From contig JAVVEL010000011.1 of the NCBI GenBank assembly GCA_032260385.1, positions 18,504 through 82,503 on the forward strand: a DNA stretch of 64,000 bases, given 5' to 3'. The DNA comes from UBA9300 sp032260385 (GTDB taxonomy: Bacteria; Bacteroidota; Bacteroidia; Bacteroidales; VadinHA17). Under the pieces are notes generated by a model that saw only the letters and a program-made list of their open reading frames with translations, searched no databases and was not told where the DNA came from. The position numbers were made by a program, and so were the translations under genes. Shown here piece after piece: positions 35,458 to 44,399 of this stretch; position 1 is the first letter of the stretch; each line of letters opens with the position of its first letter.

Positions 35458-36192
35458 ATGAAAAAACCTATAATAATATTGCTATCATTTATTTCCCTTG
35501 CTTCATTTGCACAGCCCGGTGCAGATGAAATTATTGACAGGGTTGATAAGAACATGTCCGCGGAGAACCAGATAGTTGAGTCGCAAATGATAATACACGG
35601 GAGGCGCGCCAGCAGAACGATAACATCCGTGTCATATACCGTGGGCGATAAAAAATCATTCACAGAATACCTCTCACCACCACGTGAGGAGGGGACCAAG
35701 ATGCTTAAGCTTGAAGACCAGTTATGGATATATTCCCCTTCAACAGACAGGACAATACAGATATCCGGGCATATGCTGAGGCAGTCGGTAATGGGTTCAG
35801 ACCTGTCTTACGAAGACATGATGGACGACAGGAAGCTGACTGATGTCTATGCCGCCCGTGTCACAGGCAGCGAGGAGATTGACGGAAGGCAGACATGGGT
35901 GCTGGACCTGGAAGCTACGGTGACTGACATTGCCTATGCCAGCCGCAGGGTATGGATAGACAAGGAAAAGTATGTACCCCTGAAAGAGGAACTGTATGCC
36001 AAAAGCGGACAGCTGCTTAAACGCTCAAGCATGAGCGACATCCAAAAAGTAGAGGGGAGATGGTACCCCATGACCATCGTTTATAAAGACATGATGAAAC
36101 TGGGAGATGGAACGGAATTTAAAATAATCGACATTAAGTTTAACCAGGATATACCGGAGTATATGTTCACTAAGGCAGCACTGAAACAGTAG
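35458..36192 (+). CDS. Outer membrane lipoprotein-sorting protein (LolA-like)
   Basis: A 244-aa periplasmic protein with a signal peptide (cleavage near ASFAQ). It has the LolA-like half-barrel pattern of the outer-membrane-lipoprotein-sorting family: SPPREEGTKMLKLEDQLWIYSPSTDRTIQISGHMLRQS with LYAK, then EGRWYPMTIVYKD and FKIIDIKFNQDIPEYMFTKAAL near the end. Proteins of this type accompany FtsX or RND exporters and carry lipids or lipoproteins across the periplasm. As the last gene of the TetR/barrel/ABC/permease unit, it supports a lipid or lipoprotein trafficking role. Confidence 0.85.
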   Translation: MKKPIIILLSFISLASFAQPGADEIIDRVDKNMSAENQIVESQMIIHGRRASRTITSVSYTVGDKKSFTEYLSPPREEGTKMLKLEDQLWIYSPSTDRTIQISGHMLRQSVMGSDLSYEDMMDDRKLTDVYAARVTGSEEIDGRQTWVLDLEATVTDIAYASRRVWIDKEKYVPLKEELYAKSGQLLKRSSMSDIQKVEGRWYPMTIVYKDMMKLGDGTEFKIIDIKFNQDIPEYMFTKAALKQ

Positions 36193-36390
36193 TACCTGCT
36201 CTCATTACCACTGCTCAACAGGTTAAATCATTGAGGATTTTTACCTATATTTAATACGGTCACGGAGATAAAACGTATCTTTAATACCCGTTAACAGCTT
36301 AGATTTAAGCTATAAGCTACTCTGGCAGTAAAAAGAAAATTTACCGGGTGTAGCCATTCATAAACTAAATGAATAAAAAATTTTGAGCGT

Positions 36391-37074
36391 ATGAAAAAAA
36401 CAATCCTCTTATCAGTCTCAGTCCTGACTCTTATCCTGCTTGCAGCCTGCAACAGGGAAGAAACAATAAGCCTTATCCCGGGTGATAATCTTGAAGGCTG
36501 GCATGTTGATATCCCGGCTATGGACAATAATCCGGATACTTTGAACCCCTTTATCATTAGAAATGGAATGCTGGTAAGCCTTGGAAGCCCCGGGGGTCAT
36601 CTGATCACCGGCAATAGCTACTCAGATTACAGGCTTGTGGCTGAATATCGCTTTGCCGGTGAACCGGGTAACTGCGGTATCCTGGTACATGTATCAACAC
36701 CCAGGGCTCTGTACGGTATGTTTCCGAAATCACTTGAAGTCCAGCTTCAGCATGAGCATGCAGGCGATTTCTGGTGTATACAGGAAGACATTATGGTTGA
36801 TAATATGCTTGAGCGAAGAGGTCCCGAAGAAGACTGGGGTGTATCAGAAGGCAAAAGCAGGCGCATAATAAACCTTACCGATGGCTCCGAGTATGATCCG
36901 GGTGAATGGAATACCATGGTTATTGAATGCATCGGTGATGAAATTTTTGTGTGGGTAAATACCGATCTGGTGAATCATGGTTATGACTGCACAGCCACAG
37001 GGGGTCAGATAGCCATACAGGCTGAAGGATCAGAGGTGGAGTTCAGAAGACTCGATCTTACAAAACTGGATTAA
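36391..37074 (+). CDS. DUF1080 (3-keto-disaccharide hydrolase-like) lipoprotein
   Basis: A 227-aa lipoprotein (lipobox LLAAC, Cys20). The beta-jelly-roll pattern DNLEGWHVD...SYSDYRLVAEYRFAGEPGNCGILVHVS...EVQLQHEHAGDFW and the closing GQIAIQAEGSEVEFRRLDL is that of DUF1080, a concanavalin-like fold with members that hydrolyse 3-keto-glucosides. The activity of this particular protein is unproven. Upstream, TATCTTTA at 36276-36283 is a possible -7 box. The stop is 3 bp from the DgkA start. Confidence 0.8.
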   Translation: MKKTILLSVSVLTLILLAACNREETISLIPGDNLEGWHVDIPAMDNNPDTLNPFIIRNGMLVSLGSPGGHLITGNSYSDYRLVAEYRFAGEPGNCGILVHVSTPRALYGMFPKSLEVQLQHEHAGDFWCIQEDIMVDNMLERRGPEEDWGVSEGKSRRIINLTDGSEYDPGEWNTMVIECIGDEIFVWVNTDLVNHGYDCTATGGQIAIQAEGSEVEFRRLDLTKLD

Positions 37075-37077
37075 TGG

Positions 37078-37440
37078 ATGAAAAGGTTTATGAGTTTCAG
37101 CCATGCCTTCAGAGGGCTTGGCCAACTGTTCAAAAATGAAGCCAACTTCAGGATACACCTTGTGATAACGGTACTGGTGTCAGCTGCAGGGATAGTCTTG
37201 CATATCTCTGGTGCCGAGTGGCTTATAATTATATTAACAATTGGATTTGTCCTTGTGGCCGAAAGCCTGAATTCAGCAGCTGAGAAACTCTGCGATATTG
37301 TTTCACCGGGGAAGGACAGGCGTATCAAAAACATTAAGGACATGCTGGCCGCAGCCGTTTTGATCTCAGCCCTTACGGCAATTATTATCGGTCTGGTGAT
37401 TTTCCTGCCCCATATCCTGGATCTTTTTTCTAAAAATTAA
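37078..37440 (+). CDS. dgkA: Diacylglycerol/undecaprenol kinase (DgkA family)
   Basis: A 120-aa membrane protein with three helices. AFRGLGQLFKNEANFRIHLVI near the N-terminus and AESLNSAAEKLCDIVSPGKDRRIKNIKDMLAAAVL match the conserved catalytic region (E-x-x-N-x-A-x-E-x-x-x-D) of the family. It phosphorylates diacylglycerol or undecaprenol in the inner membrane. Spacing to both neighbours is only a few bases, suggesting co-transcription with the DUF1080 and PD40 genes. Confidence 0.92.
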   Translation: MKRFMSFSHAFRGLGQLFKNEANFRIHLVITVLVSAAGIVLHISGAEWLIIILTIGFVLVAESLNSAAEKLCDIVSPGKDRRIKNIKDMLAAAVLISALTAIIIGLVIFLPHILDLFSKN

Positions 37441-37451
37441 AACATAAAATT

Positions 37452-38450
37452 ATGTACAGGTCGATTCTCCTGATGCTTTTAATATCATTGACCATTAAAT
37501 CATGCCTCCCTCCATGTGAAGATTATGCCCCGGGAACAATGCCTGTGACACCTGTTAACATGGAGGAGTTTAACAGTGAATATGATGACTACAATCCAAA
37601 CAGTCTCACTCTTGGTACCTTCATGCCGCTCTGCTTCTCCACAAATCGTAACAGTGAAGGGCTTAATTTTGACATTATATACGAGCCAATGTCAATAAGT
37701 TGGGACAAAACTTCAGGTGATATCACTGTGATGATCAATTACGATGACTGGCCCGAATACCAGGAGGAATTTGGTGTTTTGAGAAATGCCCTTGATAAAA
37801 TTAACACCGATGGCAACGAACTTGGTCCATATTACATGCTAAACCCTACACCGAACAATTATTATTATCAGTTTCTTTTTATGTACGCCAGCAACGAAGG
37901 CGGTGATTACCAGATTGGCTTTACCTATAACACGGGCACACCTATTTTTAACGAGAGTATGGAGATAAATTTTCTTAATACTGAGTATGATGAGCTCTAT
38001 CCCTGCTTCAATATGGATCTCAGTAAAATATATTTCTGTTCCAACAGGGATAATGGTGTTTTTAACATTTATGCTGCCACACTGGAAAAAACAATAGATC
38101 AGATCACTGAAGAGTTCAGGTACACGGAGACTCTTGAGATAAATATGGATGAAAGCCTTTCAGGTGATTATAACGATAAGTGCCCCTATATTTATGGTAA
38201 TATAATAGTATTTGCCTCTGACAGACCGGGCGGAGAAGGCGGCTTTGACCTGTACTATTCAGAATATAACCAGGGATTATGGGGCCCTCCGGTGAATTTT
38301 GGCCCCTATATAAACTCGCCTGATGATGAGTACCGGCCACTCGTCATTAATGAAGGTATCGATTTTGACAGGGATATGCTGATCTTTTCATCAGATCGCC
38401 CCGGAGGCAAAGGAGGATTTGATCTTTATTATGCAGGAATAGAGTTTTAA
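37452..38450 (+). CDS. Lipoprotein with PD40 (WD40-like) beta-propeller repeats
   Basis: A 332-aa protein, lipobox TIKSC (Cys17). At least three PD40 blades are visible: DLSKIYFCSNRDNGVFNIY, IIVFASDRPGGEGGFDLYYSEY and MLIFSSDRPGGKGGFDLYYAG. Such propellers usually bind peptidoglycan-associated or surface partners. It follows dgkA by 11 bp. No enzymatic function is evident. Confidence 0.78.
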   Translation: MYRSILLMLLISLTIKSCLPPCEDYAPGTMPVTPVNMEEFNSEYDDYNPNSLTLGTFMPLCFSTNRNSEGLNFDIIYEPMSISWDKTSGDITVMINYDDWPEYQEEFGVLRNALDKINTDGNELGPYYMLNPTPNNYYYQFLFMYASNEGGDYQIGFTYNTGTPIFNESMEINFLNTEYDELYPCFNMDLSKIYFCSNRDNGVFNIYAATLEKTIDQITEEFRYTETLEINMDESLSGDYNDKCPYIYGNIIVFASDRPGGEGGFDLYYSEYNQGLWGPPVNFGPYINSPDDEYRPLVINEGIDFDRDMLIFSSDRPGGKGGFDLYYAGIEF

Positions 38451-38506
38451 GCTGCCACGATGCCATAATGAACCAATAAAAGAGTAAATTCACGAAAAAT
38501 ATCCTT

Positions 38507-39208
38507 ATGAACATCTTGCGTGTTATAAGCGATTATTATTCAGATGTTATCGGGGGTCATGCACTCCCCGAAAGCAGGCAATCAAGATATACCACCTTTG
38601 AACTGGCAGGTATTATTGCCACGGCAGCCCTCAAATTCATAATGATGGAATGGCTTAATATGGTTGCTTTCTATGTCGCGGGCATATCATTCTTCTGGAT
38701 AGGGTATATTATTTACAGGTACGTCCATGACCGGACCATTCTGGTTAAATGGGGATTCAGGAAAGAAGGCTTCAGACAAACCCTTATTTTTATGATCCCT
38801 TTCATAGTCATCTGTATTGTTGCCAGTTTTATTCTGGGTGATGTAAATTCTTCCGTAAAAATTCTCAACTGGAGGCTTCTGCCTGTACTGTTCTTATACC
38901 CCCTGTGGGGTCTTTTCCAGCAGTATATTATGCTGGTATTAATTGCAGACAATCTCGTGGAGCTTGAAAGGATTAAGCTTAATAAATACGAGGCCATCTT
39001 AATTACCTCACTGCTTTTCAGCCTTATTCATTATCCCTCCTTTTTCCTCATGATCTTTACTTTTTTCATGGAGATAATTTTTCTTCTTGCCTGGTTCAGG
39101 TGGAAAAACCTACTGGCCCTGGGTCTTACCCACGGAATAGTTGCAACCTTCCTTCTCTTCTATATACTCGAGCGGGACCTCTGGCTTGAACTTTTTGAAT
39201 GGTTTTAA
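38507..39208 (+). CDS. CPBP (CAAX protease-like) membrane protein with altered motif 1
   Basis: A 233-aa membrane protein with about six or seven helices. Motifs 2 and 3 of the CPBP family are present (SLIHYPSF, His175; LGLTHGIVATF, His209), but the expected EExxxR motif 1 reads QQYIML, with Gln138-Gln139 in place of the two glutamates. The catalytic glutamates are therefore missing, so it may be inactive or bind a ligand without proteolysis. The usual relation to lipoprotein or membrane proteins is not shown by context; the nearest gene is the PD40 lipoprotein. Confidence 0.65.
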   Translation: MNILRVISDYYSDVIGGHALPESRQSRYTTFELAGIIATAALKFIMMEWLNMVAFYVAGISFFWIGYIIYRYVHDRTILVKWGFRKEGFRQTLIFMIPFIVICIVASFILGDVNSSVKILNWRLLPVLFLYPLWGLFQQYIMLVLIADNLVELERIKLNKYEAILITSLLFSLIHYPSFFLMIFTFFMEIIFLLAWFRWKNLLALGLTHGIVATFLLFYILERDLWLELFEWF

Positions 39209-39275
39209 AAACCATCGAGGTACTTTTATTCGATCCGATTGCTTTCCCTGCCAAATAAATTGAAAAAGAATCCCT

Positions 39276-42200
39276 TTATTTACCGTAGCCACCTCCACCG
39301 GGTGTTCCCATTATAAGTTGATCACCTGCCGACAGGTTTATGTTATGAACTGAGCTGAGCCTTATTGCTTCGCCTTTTCTCTTTATTACCTGCTGGAAAC
39401 CGGGACTCCCGGATGAGCCTCCGTGTAAGCCGTAAGGACCGCTGTTGCGCCTCTGGGTCAGAACCGACAGATTCACAGGTTCAAGGAAGGTAATGACACG
39501 CTTCACTCCTTCCCCACCTTTCCATTTACCCTTCCCTCCTGAACCTTTCCGGATTGAAAATTCTTCAAGCCTTACAGGGTAACGGTGTTCCAGGATCTCG
39601 GGATCGGTAATGCGTGTATTTGTCATATGATGATGAACGGCTGATGCACCGTTGAAACCTTTTCCGGCACCGCATCCCCCGCAAACAGTTTCATAGTAAG
39701 CAAAGTTGTCATTGCCAAAAAGGGTATTGTTCATTGTGCCCTGGCTGGCGGCAACTATCCCAAAGGCTTTAAGGAGTGTATCGGTAAGTCTCTGGCTTAT
39801 CTCAACGTTGCCACCCACTATGGCAGGGCATAATTCAGGGTTTTCATCAAATACGGGGTTCAGCATACCCTGGGGCAGAATTATCTTAACCGGCTCCATC
39901 AGTCCGTCGTTAAGGGGTATGGGCTCATTGAGAAGGAGTCTGAGAACATATATTATTACGCTTTTCACAATAGCTTCGGTAGCATTCATATTTGAATGAT
40001 TGACAGGGGCACTGCCTGAAAAATCAATTTTACACTGTCCCCCGTTCAATTCCAGGGCTACCCGTATCACAGAACCATCATCCAGATGTTCCACCGCTTC
40101 GTAGGTGCCATCGGCAAACCTGCGAAGGGTGTCCTTCATCCTTAGTGAGGCATAATTTCTTAGCTCGTCCAGGTAATGTAGAACCTTATCCACACCGTGT
40201 GCATCAACGAGTGACAGCACAGCTTCATTTCCATTACGGTTGGCAGCAAGGGCTGCATTAATATCCGCCAGGTTTTCTTCAACGGCTCTTGTCGGATAAG
40301 GGCAATCAAGCAATATCTTTCGCATACCCTCCCAGTCTGCTTCACCCTTGCTGATAAGGTTAAACGGGGGTATCACCACTCCTTCCTGCTGTAGGTTTCC
40401 AGCTCCCGGGGGCATTGAGCCGGGACTTATTCCGCCTATCTCGCCATGATGGGCACGGTTCACCACGAAGGCCAGGCGCTTCCCTTTATAAAACACCGGG
40501 CTTACCATGGTTACGTCAGGTAAATGAGAACCCCCGTATTTGGGATGATTTGTCACAAGGGTGTCTCCTTCTTTAAATTTGTAATGTTTCAGTAATTCTC
40601 TCACACAGACTCCCAATCCGCCCAGGTGCACAGGTATATGAGGGGCATTGGCCACAAGCCTTCCATCTGCATCAAGCAGGGCACATGAAAAATCAAGCCT
40701 TTCCTTGATATTTACCGAAAGGGAGGTGCGCTGCAGCAGGGCACCCATATTTTCTGCTATTGACATAAAACGGTTGGTGAATAATTCCAGCTCCGTCTCT
40801 TTAGCTTTTGTACTTTTTCTTACCACCCTTTCTTTCGCACGGATCAGGATGGCAGTCCCGGGGGAATCAACTTCCAGGTGCCATCCTTTTTTTACCCATG
40901 TTGTTGCAAAGTTATCAAGGATCAGAGCGTCACCGTCCAAATAAGCACCAGGCTGCAATGAATCAAGGATATAGACGGTGGTCTTATTATCCATACGGTA
41001 TCCGGGAACAGCCCGGTGTCTGTCAGCCTGCCCGGGCTGTTGATCGCTTTCCTCCTCATAAACTCTTACAATTAGCCTTACCGATTCCATCTCAATCTCG
41101 CGCTTGCTCACCGTGTGTCCGTAAAGGTCGCCGTAGGCCCGGGTAAAATCGTCGGCAAGAGTCCCGCTACCTCTGAAAGGTATTTCGAGGCAGCTGTCCT
41201 GCCCTGCATATCGCATAAAAACCAGCTCTTTATGGCTTGTGATCCTGTCAGCAGGGAAGCCCTCATCAACCAGTTGGCTTACCGCACCGGCCTTACATTC
41301 GTCAAGTATCCGGGGGAGGCGCTCTTCCACCTGGGGGAGAAGCTTAAGGACCTGTTTTTCGGCAAAACGTTCAACGGGTGAATGACCTATGCCGTAGGCG
41401 CTCAGCAGCCCTGCATCACGCGGCAGGATAACAGACTTAATGCCCAGTATGTCTGCAATATCACATGCATGAAGTCCACCGGCGCCGCCAAAGGCCACCA
41501 TTGCATAATCAGCTGGATCATAACCCCTTGCAAGGGATATTTTCCTTATCGCTCCCGCCATAATCTCGTTCGCAATATCTATGAAGCCGTTCAGAATATC
41601 CCCGGCTGTTCTCCGTTCACCTGTTTTATCTGCTATATCTTCAAGTAATTCCTCCAGGCTTTTTCCAGCATCCTCCTTGAATACCGGTATACCAAATTTG
41701 CCTATGTCGAGCCGGCCGAGGAGAAGATTGACATCTGTGAGGGTCAATGGTCCGCCGGCACCGTAGCACGCGGGCCCAGGGTAGGCACCTGCACTCTCGG
41801 GTCCTACAGTTAACTTATAACCGTCAAATCCGCATATTGAACCGCCTCCCGCAGCAACAGTCTCAATGGCTATGGCAGGACTGTTGATTCGTGCATCACC
41901 TACTTCCAGTTCATATCGGTAATCAAATGACCTGTCAATACGGGATACATCTGTGCTGGTACCTCCCATGTCAAAGGTGATAAGCTTTTCGTATCCCGAT
42001 TTCTTTCCGATGGCCAGGGCTCCTGCCACACCGCCGGCGGGGCCGCTCAGCAGGCTGTCCTTGGGGAAAAAATTATCAGCCTGTACCAGTCCCCCCGCAC
42101 TTGTCATAACCTGAAAACGTTTTGTGCCGCTTCGTCTGCTTATATCGTTCACATAATCCTCAATAAGGGGTGACAGGTAGGCATTGACAACGGTAGTATC

Positions 42201-43028
42201 GGCCCTGTTCTGAATTTTTATCAGCGGCGAAACCCTGTGTGAGAGAGAAACGGCCTTAATACCCAGTGAGGTAAGCTCTTCACTTATAATCAATTCATGT
42301 GAAGGATTGAGATAACTGTTCATCAGGCAAACGGCAGCAGATTCAAATGAGCCTTTCTTCACTCTTTTCAGCTGTTCCCTGAAAGCTTTCAGATTCAAAT
42401 CCTTCAATATACTGCCGCGGGCATCTATTCTCTCATCCGCTTCCAGTACTTCAGAATACAGCATGCTGCGTTTTACCACATTGAGAGCAAATATATCAGG
42501 TCGTGCCTGGTTTCCAATCTCCAGCAGGTCAGCAAAACCCCTTGTTACCACAAACAGGGTTTTTGCCCCCTTCTTCTCCAGCAAGGCATTGGTTCCCCTG
42601 GTCGATCCCAGCTTAAAGATCATAGTAGGGAAAGTTTCATTAAGTGCAGTGCCTGTTAATAACCTGGCCCCAAGAATGGGAGCCTCCTCGTTTGATGTTA
42701 TTTCAAAACTGCTGTTCCTAACCGACTTAAGAGGCAGAGGCATGTTTAGCCTTATGACTGAACGGTTTATGTCATATTCCTCAACCAGGATGCCTGACCA
42801 GGGATCCGGCAAAATACGGAAGGAAAAACCTTTGATAAGGTCACGTGGTAATTTCCATGATTCATTTATTTCAAACTCAAGATCCGAGATAACTTTGGTG
42901 ATGGTACCACGCAGGCTGCTATTGCTCAAGACCTTGAGACGCTTCTGCCTTCCACCGGGCTCTATACCTATACAGTCGGTGAAAGTGCCCCCGGTGTCAA
43001 CATATATCTTATATTCCTTATTATTCAT
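39276..43028 (-). CDS. ATP-dependent 5-oxoprolinase, fused HyuA-HyuB
   Basis: A 1250-aa cytosolic enzyme. Residues 1 to ~690 are the hydantoinase A/oxoprolinase half, with VDTGGTFTDCIG near the N-terminus, LGSTRGTNALLEKKGAKTLFVVTRGFADLLEIGNQ and LITFDMGGTSTDV (actin-like ATPase motifs). Residues ~740-1250 are the hydantoinase B half with NRFMSIAENMGALLQRTSLSVNIKERLDFSCALLD and HVGGxx-type motifs such as VNRAHHGEIGGISPGSMPP. The fusion length matches 5-oxoprolinases that hydrolyse L-5-oxoproline to glutamate with ATP. Hydantoinase is the main alternative. The Nramp-like gene precedes it by 13 bp, so the two are co-transcribed. Confidence 0.93.
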   Translation of the reverse strand: MNNKEYKIYVDTGGTFTDCIGIEPGGRQKRLKVLSNSSLRGTITKVISDLEFEINESWKLPRDLIKGFSFRILPDPWSGILVEEYDINRSVIRLNMPLPLKSVRNSSFEITSNEEAPILGARLLTGTALNETFPTMIFKLGSTRGTNALLEKKGAKTLFVVTRGFADLLEIGNQARPDIFALNVVKRSMLYSEVLEADERIDARGSILKDLNLKAFREQLKRVKKGSFESAAVCLMNSYLNPSHELIISEELTSLGIKAVSLSHRVSPLIKIQNRADTTVVNAYLSPLIEDYVNDISRRSGTKRFQVMTSAGGLVQADNFFPKDSLLSGPAGGVAGALAIGKKSGYEKLITFDMGGTSTDVSRIDRSFDYRYELEVGDARINSPAIAIETVAAGGGSICGFDGYKLTVGPESAGAYPGPACYGAGGPLTLTDVNLLLGRLDIGKFGIPVFKEDAGKSLEELLEDIADKTGERRTAGDILNGFIDIANEIMAGAIRKISLARGYDPADYAMVAFGGAGGLHACDIADILGIKSVILPRDAGLLSAYGIGHSPVERFAEKQVLKLLPQVEERLPRILDECKAGAVSQLVDEGFPADRITSHKELVFMRYAGQDSCLEIPFRGSGTLADDFTRAYGDLYGHTVSKREIEMESVRLIVRVYEEESDQQPGQADRHRAVPGYRMDNKTTVYILDSLQPGAYLDGDALILDNFATTWVKKGWHLEVDSPGTAILIRAKERVVRKSTKAKETELELFTNRFMSIAENMGALLQRTSLSVNIKERLDFSCALLDADGRLVANAPHIPVHLGGLGVCVRELLKHYKFKEGDTLVTNHPKYGGSHLPDVTMVSPVFYKGKRLAFVVNRAHHGEIGGISPGSMPPGAGNLQQEGVVIPPFNLISKGEADWEGMRKILLDCPYPTRAVEENLADINAALAANRNGNEAVLSLVDAHGVDKVLHYLDELRNYASLRMKDTLRRFADGTYEAVEHLDDGSVIRVALELNGGQCKIDFSGSAPVNHSNMNATEAIVKSVIIYVLRLLLNEPIPLNDGLMEPVKIILPQGMLNPVFDENPELCPAIVGGNVEISQRLTDTLLKAFGIVAASQGTMNNTLFGNDNFAYYETVCGGCGAGKGFNGASAVHHHMTNTRITDPEILEHRYPVRLEEFSIRKGSGGKGKWKGGEGVKRVITFLEPVNLSVLTQRRNSGPYGLHGGSSGSPGFQQVIKRKGEAIRLSSVHNINLSAGDQLIMGTPGGGGYGK

Positions 43029-43041
43029 CTCATCTGCAAAC

Positions 43042-44358
43042 TTAGATTCTCCTCTTTGCTCTTCCCCCTGTCATTATTATTATCATGATTATCACCAGGA
43101 GAGATAGAGCTGCAATAATAAGCTGACTTGCCGGGGTATTTACGAAGCCCGGTGCTATTAAACCGGCAAGCGCTTTCACGGCGCTGTTTAGACCTATTAT
43201 CAGGCTTATAAAAATCACAAGGAGCATAAATATGTTTGAGATCCTGTAAATAAGAGTCTCCCTGTCGATGCTCTTCTGTATAACCACGTAAAGGAATATG
43301 CTCACGAAGGGCAGTAAAAAGCCGTTCAGGGCCTGGGCTATTATTATGGCCGGGACAGGCTTGAAATTCAGCAGTGCAAAGACTGTTCCGGTAAGCAGAA
43401 CCACTATCCATGCAACACGGTAGCGCCATGACTTATTGCCCCACTTCTCTTCCTGCCCGTGACCAAAAAGGCCACTCAGTGTAATTGCCGCGGCCAGGGG
43501 GGCGGTAACTGTCGATGTGAAACCCGCAGCAAAAAGACCAAAACCCAGCAGGTATTTACCTGCTGTACCCATCCTTTCCTGGAGGACGCTCGCCAGGGCC
43601 TCGAACGAAAAACTACCGGCTATGGCCGAGCCGCTTATAAGGACAGCCATAGAAAAGATACCACCCAGGATAATGGCCAGGCCCAGTCCAAAACGCATTT
43701 CTTTAAGGGTCTGGCTCTTTGTGGAAAGCCCGGAACCGAGGAAGAGATTATAGGGTACTATTGTGGTGCCTATAAGTGCCAGTACGAGCACTCCCGCACG
43801 CGGCCCCGGGAAGGAGGGAACAAAGGTTCCCCTTACTATCTCAGAAAAATCAGGTTTTACCATTACTGCCGTTACCAGGAAACCCAACCCCATTAAAACA
43901 ACCAGCATACCCAGTATGGTGGAAATAATTCTCAGGGAGGGCAGGCTTAACAGTATGGCAGCCGTGGCGCCAATGAAGAGGACCGGGATATATGATGGTA
44001 CATTGGAAAGCAGCTTAATCCCTTCCACCGCCCCCAGGAGGTTGCCCATCTCATAGGCAGAATTACCTATAAATATTGCTCCAAGGACAAAGCTCAGTAT
44101 AGCCACCCTGGATGGTCGGTCCACAAAATAAGCTGAAATAGACTGCCCCAGGTTCATACCTGTCACTATGGTAATCCGTGCTGCTGCTTCCTGCAGAAGA
44201 AGGCAGGCCAGTGTCGAAAAAAGAAGAGCCCACAGGAGGTCTGTACCGTATTCCGCACCGCTGCTGGCTGCCGTGGTTACCGTGCCGGGACCAATAAAGG
44301 CAGCCGAGATAACCGACCAGAAGAGTATATTGAGGATGCGCTTCTTAAATGACATCAA
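43042..44358 (-). CDS. Nramp-fold transporter with non-canonical metal motifs
   Basis: A 438-aa protein with about 11 helices and the overall Nramp pattern. TM1 reads IGPGTVTTAASSGAEYG (GPGT at 23-26) where metal-transporting Nramps have DPGN, and TM6 reads GTTIVPYNLFLGSGL (VPYN at 201-204) where they have MPHN. The residues that coordinate Mn/Fe are thus replaced, so a role as a metal importer is unlikely. The gene sits directly upstream of 5-oxoprolinase. B. subtilis has an Nramp-like gene (ycsG) in its 5-oxoprolinase operon, which suggests an oxoproline or related amide as substrate. This is inference from context. Confidence 0.82.
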   Translation of the reverse strand: MMSFKKRILNILFWSVISAAFIGPGTVTTAASSGAEYGTDLLWALLFSTLACLLLQEAAARITIVTGMNLGQSISAYFVDRPSRVAILSFVLGAIFIGNSAYEMGNLLGAVEGIKLLSNVPSYIPVLFIGATAAILLSLPSLRIISTILGMLVVLMGLGFLVTAVMVKPDFSEIVRGTFVPSFPGPRAGVLVLALIGTTIVPYNLFLGSGLSTKSQTLKEMRFGLGLAIILGGIFSMAVLISGSAIAGSFSFEALASVLQERMGTAGKYLLGFGLFAAGFTSTVTAPLAAAITLSGLFGHGQEEKWGNKSWRYRVAWIVVLLTGTVFALLNFKPVPAIIIAQALNGFLLPFVSIFLYVVIQKSIDRETLIYRISNIFMLLVIFISLIIGLNSAVKALAGLIAPGFVNTPASQLIIAALSLLVIIMIIIMTGGRAKRRI

Positions 44359-44399
44359 GGTCTGAGTTTATTAATTAAAGGGTCAGCCCGGGAGTTTTT

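Noticed and set aside
42463..43107. 214-aa plus-strand ORF
   Set aside because: Antisense shadow of the 5-oxoprolinase N-terminus; low complexity and no recognisable motif.
43025..43429. 134-aa minus-strand ORF
   Set aside because: Lies in another frame of the Nramp-like gene; unlike any domain, and the Nramp frame has a full set of helices.
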